The notes under the pieces are model-generated. The model was not told the origin of the DNA. It was given only the letters and a program-made list of their open reading frames with translations, and did not search any database. This document shows, in pieces, positions 1-6,787 of a DNA stretch of 64,000 nt. Made by a program: the position numbers and the translations under genes. The number at the start of each line of letters is the position of its first letter. The stretch's first letter is position 1. Source of the DNA: Burkholderiales bacterium (GTDB lineage Bacteria > Pseudomonadota > Gammaproteobacteria > Burkholderiales > Burkholderiaceae_C). The stretch spans positions 39,764 through 103,763 of the forward strand of contig JACPUE010000056.1 of NCBI GenBank assembly GCA_016192425.1. Reading direction: 5' to 3'.

Positions 1-399
1 CATAGTTTGTATCTGAAATATCGAAACCCTGCGCATTGGCAATAGACAAGGCTTCTGTAATGTCTCCGTTGGGAATGGAATAGCGCTTTTTGTAGGAGAG
101 CTCAAAATCCCCCTCATCTTCCGTTTTGCGAATTCTCGCGATCCACCCGCTGCCATAAATGCTTTTGGAATCCGTATCCATGAACAAAACATTCATTTTT
201 GTGACTGTGGCAGGCATTCCAAACGCATTCAGCACAGTCTCTTTCAGTTTGTGTTCAGAGTCCAAAACAACCTCTGGATTCATCAACAATTTTACTTCGT
301 AGGTAGGAACCATGTTCCCCGCCGAGTTGGCCTCAGCGTGATACAGGCCGGCAAGGCCAGAAGCAGCAAACAAGACAAATGCAGCGATCACTCTCATGA
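1..399 (-). CDS. Secreted CYTH-like protein, 3' end outside window
   Basis: An open frame of 133 codons starts at the ATG at 399 and is still open at base 1, so the C-terminus is missing. The first ~22 residues (MRVIAAFVLFAASGLAG) look like a signal peptide. The next part has an alternating pattern recalling CYTH/triphosphate-tunnel proteins: a K-L-L-M-N-P-E strand, a long segment ending in VLFMDTDS, then an R-I-R-K-T strand and a FELSYKKRY strand, similar to the DT(P), RxR and L-x-x-K strands of CYTH domains. It is clearly lower in G+C than its neighbours, which suggests transfer. It is divergent from the phytase-like gene. Function is unknown; the CYTH assignment is a pattern match only. 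Confidence 0.6.
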
Positions 400-539
400 A
401 TACACCCAAAAATAACAGCTTTGCCAAGATATTTTCACGAATTTTGTGACAGCAGAGTGTCAATCAATCGCCATTTACACGTCACACAACCGCCACATTG
501 GATGCTTATATTTGTCAAATTTGTTTCCATGGGCCATAT

Positions 540-2597
540 ATGAAACCGCTTTTTAGAATTTCTGCTCCCGTGTTGTCCACGCTGGCTGCTGCCATGCTGA
601 CGGCCTGTGGGGGATCCAACGACACCCCGCAACTGGCCGGGAAGTTTCTGGATTCCGCAGTGGAGGGTCTGGACTACAAAGGCTCTTCGGGAACGGTTGG
701 CACCACCGATGTCCAAGGCGGTTTCAGCTGCAAGGATGGCGAAACCCTGACTTTCGCCGTCGGTGGCGTGGTGCTGGGCACCGCAAGCTGCCAAGCCACT
801 GTGACGCCTATGGCGCTGGCATCATCGGGCAACACGCTCAACGATGCCGTGGTCAACCGTCTCGTGGCACTGCAGGTGCTGGACGAGGACGATGACCCAT
901 CCAACGGCATCAAGCTGACTGCGGCCGTCAAGTCTGCGCTTGGCAAAGCGTCCCTGGACTTTTCTGCAACCCCTGCTGCCTTTGAACCGGCACTGGCCGC
1001 GCTGCTGGCCAAACTTCCGGCCGACTTCCAAGGTCGCACCATCGGCAACGAGCGCCGTGCGCTAGCGCGCGAGCACTTTGAAAACACACTGGCCACGCAG
1101 CTCGGTACTGCGGTCACCGAAACCGTGACCCAGGCCCAGGCGGTGGGGAGCGTGCAGACGTCCATCACCCGCTATCACATCAGTGCGGATCCGCGTTTCT
1201 ACGTGCCGTACGAGGGCAGTGTCGCCGCCGTGAAGAACGATTTCCCCACAGGGTTCCTGCCGTCCTATGGATCGGGCCTGGCCTTCAAGGGCAAGGCTGC
1301 CGACGGATCGCTGGAGTTCTACGGAATTACCGACCGCGGCCCCAACGGCGACGGCCCCAAGGTTCCCAACTCGGTCTTGGGAGCCGGCGCCACTGGAACC
1401 AGCGACGGCAAGTTGTTCCCATCGCCCAGCTTTGCGCCAGCCATCGGGGTCATCAGCGTGGGCCGCAATGGTGCTGTGCTCAAGTCCAGCATGCCGATCA
1501 AGGTCAGTGCCAGCATCAACGCCTCAGGGCTGGCCATTGCGGCGGGCAAGCCAGGCGCCTCGGGAGAAATTCCCCTCAACGATGCGCTGCGTTTTGATGC
1601 CTCCAGCAAAACGGCATTCAGCGACAACGGTCTGGACACCGAGTCTGTGGTGCTCGATACGGCACGCGGCGCGTTCTGGGTGTCGGACGAATATGGCCCC
1701 TTCATCGTCAAGATCGATCTCGCCACCGGCATCATCCAGAAGAAGTACCAGCCCGGTACGGGGGCTTCCGATCTTCCCGCCGTGCTGGCCAAGCGCCGGG
1801 CCAACCGGGGCATGGAGGGCTTGTCGCTAGACCCATCCACCGCCAAGCTCAACGGCTTCATCCAGAGCCCGCTGGACGACGGCAAAGCGGACTATGTGCT
1901 GCCGGGTGCCACCGCGGCCACCAGCCAGAGCATCAAGGACTACGCAAAATTCAACCGCTGGGTGGAGTTCGATCCTGCCACTGAAAAGACCCGGCTGTTC
2001 GCCTACCCTATCGACAGCACACAGTATTCCAGCGGCAAGACGGGCGGAGCCAAGCTGGGCGATCTGGTGGCACTGGGCAATGGCAAGTTCATCGTCATCG
2101 AGCAAGGCGCCGGGGTGGATGGCAAGGTTTTCAACCACCTGATGCTGGTGCAAGTCCCCGCAAACGCAACCGACATCGCAGCAATGGGCACCGATCTGGA
2201 AAAGAGCAGCATGACCGGCGCCGCCGTCAATGGCGTCAACTACGCATCGGTGGCGCCGCTCAAAAAGACATTGCTGCTTGATCTGAACAAGGCTGGGTGG
2301 CTGGCCGAAAAAGCGGAAGGCCTGGCACTGGTCGATGACTCCACCCTCGCCTTGGTCAACGACAACGACTTCGGCCTCAAGACCCAGATCTACTCTGCAT
2401 CCGGCGCCCCCCAGGACGGCGACATCACCAAGTGCACCGTCGACGCTTCGGGGGCCCTGGTCACCACAGCGGGCGCGAGCGGCTGCACCGCAGGCAACAC
2501 CGCCCGTGTGACCAAGGGCGCAGGCAGTGAGCGCCCGGCAAGGCTTTGGACTTTCAAGTTTGCGAAGAAACTGGCGGACTACAGCTCAGTCCAATGA
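540..2597 (+). CDS. Esterase-like activity of phytase family lipoprotein
   Basis: About 685 residues. I chose the ATG at 540 rather than the in-frame ATG at 498 because it places a lipoprotein signal (AAAMLTAC, Cys near residue 24) at the N-terminus, giving a protein anchored in the envelope. From about residue 220 to the end it resembles the phytase-like / esterase-like domain of large secreted proteins: YGITDRGPNGDG, FWVSDEYGPFI, RGMEGLSLDP and LALVNDNDFG are typical motifs of this beta-propeller family. The substrate cannot be read from sequence; phosphoesters are possible. It is followed by a strong hairpin and a convergent gene. Confidence 0.8.
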   Translation: MKPLFRISAPVLSTLAAAMLTACGGSNDTPQLAGKFLDSAVEGLDYKGSSGTVGTTDVQGGFSCKDGETLTFAVGGVVLGTASCQATVTPMALASSGNTLNDAVVNRLVALQVLDEDDDPSNGIKLTAAVKSALGKASLDFSATPAAFEPALAALLAKLPADFQGRTIGNERRALAREHFENTLATQLGTAVTETVTQAQAVGSVQTSITRYHISADPRFYVPYEGSVAAVKNDFPTGFLPSYGSGLAFKGKAADGSLEFYGITDRGPNGDGPKVPNSVLGAGATGTSDGKLFPSPSFAPAIGVISVGRNGAVLKSSMPIKVSASINASGLAIAAGKPGASGEIPLNDALRFDASSKTAFSDNGLDTESVVLDTARGAFWVSDEYGPFIVKIDLATGIIQKKYQPGTGASDLPAVLAKRRANRGMEGLSLDPSTAKLNGFIQSPLDDGKADYVLPGATAATSQSIKDYAKFNRWVEFDPATEKTRLFAYPIDSTQYSSGKTGGAKLGDLVALGNGKFIVIEQGAGVDGKVFNHLMLVQVPANATDIAAMGTDLEKSSMTGAAVNGVNYASVAPLKKTLLLDLNKAGWLAEKAEGLALVDDSTLALVNDNDFGLKTQIYSASGAPQDGDITKCTVDASGALVTTAGASGCTAGNTARVTKGAGSERPARLWTFKFAKKLADYSSVQ

Positions 2598-2618
2598 CGC
2601 GGTCGTATCTTCCCGGCC

Positions 2619-2649
2619 GTGGTGCTGCCGCCCATGGGGGCAGCACCAC
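2619..2649. terminator. Perfect 11-bp stem between convergent genes
   Basis: GTGGTGCTGCC (2619-2629) pairs with GGCAGCACCAC (2639-2649) around a 9-base loop. It lies in the 57-bp gap between the phytase-like gene and the TrpB-like gene, which converge. There is no T-tract, so it may stop transcription in both directions only weakly, or act as an RNA 3' end stabiliser. Confidence 0.5.
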
Positions 2650-2654
2650 CCTGG

Positions 2655-4022
2655 TCAGGGTGCGTCCACGCTGGGCAGGCCAGCCAATGCCATGGCCAGT
2701 TCCTTCTCGTCGTACGACTCTTCCTTGAGCTCGCCCGCAAAGTACTTCTGGTACGCCGCCATGTCGAAGTGGCCGTGGCCGCACAGGCCGAAGAGGATGG
2801 TTTCGCTCTTGCCCTCGCGCTTGCAGCGCAGGGCTTCCTCGATGGCGCCCTTGACGGCGTGGTTGGCTTCCGGCGCGGGCACGATGCCTTCGGTGCGCGC
2901 GAACAGCACGCCGGCCTCGAAGCACTGGTTCTGCGTGTAGGCCACGGCCTCCATCAGGCCCAGTTCCTTGGCGTGCGACACCATGGGCGCCATGCCGTGG
3001 TAGCGCAGGCCGCCCGCGTGGAAGCCCGGCGGCGTGAAGGTGCTGCCCAGGGTGTGCATCTTGGTCAGCGGCGTCATGTGGCCGGTGTCGCCGTAGTCGT
3101 AGGCGTACTTGCCACGCGTGAGCGAAGGGCAGGCTGCGGGTTCCACGGCCACGATGCGCGGCTTGGGGCCGCCGCGCAGGCCGTGGCCGATGAACGGGAA
3201 GGCGATGCCCGCGAAGTTGGAGCCGCCGCCGGTGCAGCCCACCACCACGTCGGGCCAGGCGTCGGCCATCTGCATCTGCTCCATGGCTTCCAGGCCGATC
3301 ACCGTCTGGTGCAGCAGCACATGGTTGAGCACCGAGCCCAGCGCGTACTTGGTGTCGTCGCGCTGCACGGCCAGTTCCACGGCTTCGGAGATGGCGATGC
3401 CCAGGCTGCCGGGGTGGTCGGGGCGCTGCGCGAGCACGCTGCGGCCGTACTGCGTTTCGGTGGATGGCGAGGGCAGGCAGCGTGCGCCGTAGGTTTCCAT
3501 CACGGCGCGGCGGTAGGGCTTTTGGTCGTACGACACGCGCACCTGGAACACCAGCACCTCCAGGTCGAACAGGCTGCCCGCAAACGACAGCGAGGTGCCC
3601 CACTGGCCCGCGCCGGTCTCGGTGGTCAGGCGCTTGACGCCAGCCTGCTTGTTGTAGAAGGCCTGCGGAATGGCGGTGTTGGGCTTGTGGCTGCCTGCGG
3701 GGCTCACGCCTTCGTACTTGTAGAAAATCTTGGCGGGCGTGCCCAGGGCTTTTTCGAGCCGGTGCGCGCGGAACAGCGGCGCGGGGCGCCAGAGCTGGTA
3801 GATCTCGCGCACGGGCTCGGGGATCTCGATCTCGCGCTCGGTGCTGACTTCCTGCAGGATCAGTTCCATGGGGAACAGCGGCGCCAGATCGTCCGGGCCC
3901 ACGGGCTGGTGCGTGCCGGGGTGCAGCACGGCCGGCAGGGGCTTGGGCAGGTCGGCCTGGAGGTTGTACCAGGCCTTGGGCATCTGGCTCTCTTGCAGCA
4001 GGAACTTGGTCTGACCACTCAT
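2655..4022 (-). CDS. TrpB-like PLP-dependent enzyme (TrpB2 type)
   Basis: 455 residues. Fold-type II PLP enzyme of the tryptophan synthase beta family, longer than the usual TrpB1 (~400 aa) and with the TrpB2-type N-terminal extension. The PLP lysine is K113 in the SHKPNTA motif; ETGAGQWGTS and CTGGGSN are the substrate and phosphate-binding loops. TrpB2 enzymes make tryptophan from indole and serine without obligatory TrpA; some accept other nucleophiles. No trpA or other trp gene is nearby, so this is probably a stand-alone indole salvage enzyme. The start at 4022 is supported by GAGGAG about 9 bases upstream. Confidence 0.88.
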   Translation of the reverse strand: MSGQTKFLLQESQMPKAWYNLQADLPKPLPAVLHPGTHQPVGPDDLAPLFPMELILQEVSTEREIEIPEPVREIYQLWRPAPLFRAHRLEKALGTPAKIFYKYEGVSPAGSHKPNTAIPQAFYNKQAGVKRLTTETGAGQWGTSLSFAGSLFDLEVLVFQVRVSYDQKPYRRAVMETYGARCLPSPSTETQYGRSVLAQRPDHPGSLGIAISEAVELAVQRDDTKYALGSVLNHVLLHQTVIGLEAMEQMQMADAWPDVVVGCTGGGSNFAGIAFPFIGHGLRGGPKPRIVAVEPAACPSLTRGKYAYDYGDTGHMTPLTKMHTLGSTFTPPGFHAGGLRYHGMAPMVSHAKELGLMEAVAYTQNQCFEAGVLFARTEGIVPAPEANHAVKGAIEEALRCKREGKSETILFGLCGHGHFDMAAYQKYFAGELKEESYDEKELAMALAGLPSVDAP

Positions 4023-4137
4023 CGCTTCTCACTCCTCGGGTTGGTTGGGATGGGGGCGCGCGCAGCCCATCGCCCGGTCGGCGCACCACCGGGCCATCGT
4101 ACCAGCGCGGGCATGGGGGTTTGTCCGGGGAACAGGC

Positions 4138-6210
4138 TCAGGCGGCCTGGGCCCGCTGGGTTGCAAACGCCACGTACCAGTCCAGGCAGCCGGGGTTGGC
4201 CATGGCGTCGCGGTTGACCACCTTCTCCAGCGGCTGGCCCAGCAGCAGCTTCTTGATGGGCAGCTCCTGCTTCTTGCCGCTCAAGGTGCGCGGCACCTCG
4301 GCCACGGCGAAGATGGCGTCGGGCACGAAGCGCGGGCTGAGCGCGGTGCGGATGGCGGCGTTGATGCGTGCGCGCAGGGCGTCGTCGAGCGTGCGGCCTT
4401 CGCGCAGCACCACGAACAGCGGCATGTAGCTCTCGCGGCCCAGGTATTCGAGGTCCACCACCAGGCTGTCGAGCACCTCGGGCAGGGCCTCCACGGCGCT
4501 GTAGATTTCGCTCGTGCCCATGCGCAGGCCGTGGCGGTTGATGGTGGCGTCCGAGCGGCCATAGATGGTGCAGCCGCCGTGCGCGCCGATGCGCAGCCAG
4601 TCGCCGTGGCGCCAGACGGCGCCCATGGCGGGCGGGCCGTCGCCGCCACCGGGCTGGCGCCCGTGGCCGGGGGGGTACATGTCGAAGTAGCTCGAGAGGT
4701 AGCGGCTGCCGTCCGCGTCGCCCCACAGGTACAGGGGCATGGAGGGAATGGGCTGGGTGCACACCAGCTCGCCCACCGCATCCACCACGGGCTGGCCCTG
4801 CTCGTCCCAGGCCTCCACGGCGGCGCCCAGCATGCGGCACTGCATCTCGCCCGGCACCAGCGGCAGCTCGCGGTGGCCGCCAATGAAGGCGCCGCAAAAA
4901 TCGGTGCCGCCCGAAATGTTGTTCCACCAGATGTCGGGCTGCGGCTCCCCGCCTGCCATGGCACGGATGGACCGAAACTGCTCCGTGCCCCACTGCTGCA
5001 CCTCGGGCGCCAGCGGCGAGCCGGTGGTGCCCAGCGCACGGATGCGGGTCAGGTCGCCGCAGTCGGCCAGTACCAGACCGGCCTTCATGCAGTTGGCGTA
5101 GAACGCCGCGCCCGCGCCGAAGTAGGTGACCCCGTTCTCGGCGGCAAAGCGCCAGAGCGTGCCCCAGTCGGGCCGCTCCTTGCTGCCGCCGGGGTTGCCG
5201 TCGTAAATGACGCAGGTGGTGCCGCCCAGCAGGCCCGCCGTCTGCGCGTTCCACATGACCCAGCCGGTGGAGCTGTACCAGTGGTAGCGCTCTCCCCAGC
5301 TGTTGGGGTGGTAGCTGCAGCCCACGTCGTTGTGCAGGCCCTTGAGCTGCAAGGACACCAGGATCATGCCGCCGTGCCCGTGCACGATGGGCTTGGGCAG
5401 GCCGGTGGTGCCGCTGGAATAGACGATCCACAGCGGGTGGTCAAAGGGCAGCCACAGGGGTTCGAAGGCTGCAACTTCTGCATCATTTCGGGCCACAACG
5501 TCCGTGTAGCAAGCGCTGTTAGCTATTGTTTTTGTAGCATCCAGATCATTCACCAGCAGCACATGGCGCACGCTGGGCAGTTGGGCGCGCAGCTCCTGCA
5601 GCACGGCGCAGCGGTCCATGTCGCGGCCGCCGTAGGTCACGCCGTCCACCCCGATGAGCACGGTGGGTTCGATCTGGCGAAAGCGGTCGAGCACGGCATG
5701 GCTGCCCATGTCGGGGGCGCAAATGCTCCAGACCGCGCCAATGCCCACCGTGGCCAGGAAGGCCACCATGGCCTCGGGAATGTTGGGCAGGTAGGCCGCC
5801 ACGCGGTCGCCCGGCTGCACGCCCTGGGCGCGCAGGTGCAGCGCCAGCGCGGCCACCTGGCGGCGCAGCTCGGGCCAGCCCAGTTCGCGCCGCTGGCCGC
5901 GCTCGTTGCAGGCCACGATGGCGGGCATGCCTGCGGCGTGCGCGGGCTCCACATGGCGCAGCACCTGGTGCAGGTAGTTGACCTGCGCCCCCGGAAACCA
6001 CTGCGCGCCGGGCATGCGGTTGGCGGCCAGCACCGCGTGGTGGGGTGTGGGCGAGGCGATCTCGAAGCAGTCCCATACGCTTTGCCAGAAGGCGTCCAGG
6101 TCGGTCACCGACCAGCGCCACAGCGCGTCATAGTCATCGAACACCAGGCCGCGCTGCGTGCGCAGCCAGTCCTGGTACAGGCGGATTTGCGGAACATAGG
6201 GGGCGGTCAT
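4138..6210 (-). CDS. aacS: Acetoacetyl-CoA synthetase
   Basis: 690 residues. ANL superfamily ligase that activates acetoacetate to acetoacetyl-CoA with ATP, feeding PHB or ketone-body metabolism. The adenylation P-loop YSSGTTGLPK lies at residues 264-273, WVMWNAQTAGLLGG and GEMQCRML are typical of AacS, and the C-terminal lysine motif LSGKKQELPIKK is present. Length matches the family. The ATG at 6210 is preferred over an upstream in-frame start because MTAPYVPQIRLYQDW is the usual N-terminus. Oddity: residues 224-235 are encoded by a copy of a dispersed intergenic repeat (5507-5540). The haemerythrin gene lies upstream on the same strand, separated by two hairpins. Confidence 0.92.
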   Translation of the reverse strand: MTAPYVPQIRLYQDWLRTQRGLVFDDYDALWRWSVTDLDAFWQSVWDCFEIASPTPHHAVLAANRMPGAQWFPGAQVNYLHQVLRHVEPAHAAGMPAIVACNERGQRRELGWPELRRQVAALALHLRAQGVQPGDRVAAYLPNIPEAMVAFLATVGIGAVWSICAPDMGSHAVLDRFRQIEPTVLIGVDGVTYGGRDMDRCAVLQELRAQLPSVRHVLLVNDLDATKTIANSACYTDVVARNDAEVAAFEPLWLPFDHPLWIVYSSGTTGLPKPIVHGHGGMILVSLQLKGLHNDVGCSYHPNSWGERYHWYSSTGWVMWNAQTAGLLGGTTCVIYDGNPGGSKERPDWGTLWRFAAENGVTYFGAGAAFYANCMKAGLVLADCGDLTRIRALGTTGSPLAPEVQQWGTEQFRSIRAMAGGEPQPDIWWNNISGGTDFCGAFIGGHRELPLVPGEMQCRMLGAAVEAWDEQGQPVVDAVGELVCTQPIPSMPLYLWGDADGSRYLSSYFDMYPPGHGRQPGGGDGPPAMGAVWRHGDWLRIGAHGGCTIYGRSDATINRHGLRMGTSEIYSAVEALPEVLDSLVVDLEYLGRESYMPLFVVLREGRTLDDALRARINAAIRTALSPRFVPDAIFAVAEVPRTLSGKKQELPIKKLLLGQPLEKVVNRDAMANPGCLDWYVAFATQRAQAA
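5507..5540 (-). repeat. Family A dispersed repeat, half copy inside aacS
   Basis: On the minus strand it reads TGCTACAAAAACAATAGCTA then ACAGCGCTTGC. It matches the first half of the repeat found intact at 27421 and 35490 (TGCTAT..., TAGCTA..., AGCGCTT). It is in frame in aacS and codes for residues 224-235, in the variable stretch before the ATP loop. Confidence 0.65.
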
Positions 6211-6297
6211 GGCGCCAAGGGTAGCGCCGCCATGGACTCCATACCCTGCGTACAGACCCGGTGGGTTGTCACGCGCGGGACAAGCCCGCCATGGCAT

Positions 6298-6316
6298 GGG
6301 GGCCCTTTCGGCCCCC
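6298..6316. terminator. GGGGGCC hairpin between haemerythrin and aacS
   Basis: GGGGGCC (6298-6304) pairs with GGCCCCC (6310-6316) around a 5-base loop just downstream of the haemerythrin stop. A second smaller stem, GCGGG/CCCGC, lies at 6275-6289. There is no T-tract. Together they probably separate haemerythrin transcription from aacS. Confidence 0.4.
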
Positions 6317-6321
6317 TGGGG

Positions 6322-6777
6322 CTATCCGACCAGCTTGCCAAAAAACCGGCTGAAGAATCCGCGCGGCTTCTTTTGGCTCTCGTAGTAGTCGGCGTAGTGC
6401 TTGTCGGCCTGGAGGATGTGCTCCACCAGCCAGTCGCGCAGATAGTGCAGGAGGTCGAGTTGCAGCGCCTTGCCCTCTGCGAGCTCCATTTTTTTCTCGA
6501 CAATTTTGCCGACGAATTGGGCATGGGACTGCTTGTGCCTGTTCAGTTCGGGATACCCAGAAATCCGCATCATGGTTTCTTCAGCGCAGAAATGGGCGAC
6601 GGTGTACCTTTCCAGCGCCTCGATCAGGGACAGCATTTCCTTTGCTGGTGCCTGGCGAATCAGCGCGTCCCACAGACGGTTCATGATGTCCACCAACTCC
6701 ATGTGCTGCGAATCGATTTCAGGAATGCCAATGGAATATGCATTCGTCCATGCGCACAATTGATGCCCTTGCTTCAT
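6322..6777 (-). CDS. Bacteriohaemerythrin
   Basis: 151 residues. Four-helix di-iron O2-binding protein. All seven expected ligands are present: H25, H62, E66, H81, H85, H120 and D125 (HFCAEE, HKQSH, HILQAD). Start choice: the ATG at 6777 lies 10 bases after the stop of the GGDEF-EAL gene; an upstream start at 6810 would overlap that gene by 23 bases. The close spacing suggests one transcript, so it may act as an oxygen sensor or store linked to the cyclic-di-GMP regulator upstream. A C-terminal basic/aromatic tail (FFSRFFGKLVG) follows the domain. Confidence 0.9.
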   Translation of the reverse strand: MKQGHQLCAWTNAYSIGIPEIDSQHMELVDIMNRLWDALIRQAPAKEMLSLIEALERYTVAHFCAEETMMRISGYPELNRHKQSHAQFVGKIVEKKMELAEGKALQLDLLHYLRDWLVEHILQADKHYADYYESQKKPRGFFSRFFGKLVG

Positions 6778-6787
6778 TTCCCAACTT

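Noticed and set aside
2655..4022. Ordinary tryptophan synthase beta subunit (TrpB1) of a trp operon
   Set aside because: Length and N-terminal extension are TrpB2-like and no trpA, trpF or trpC is near.
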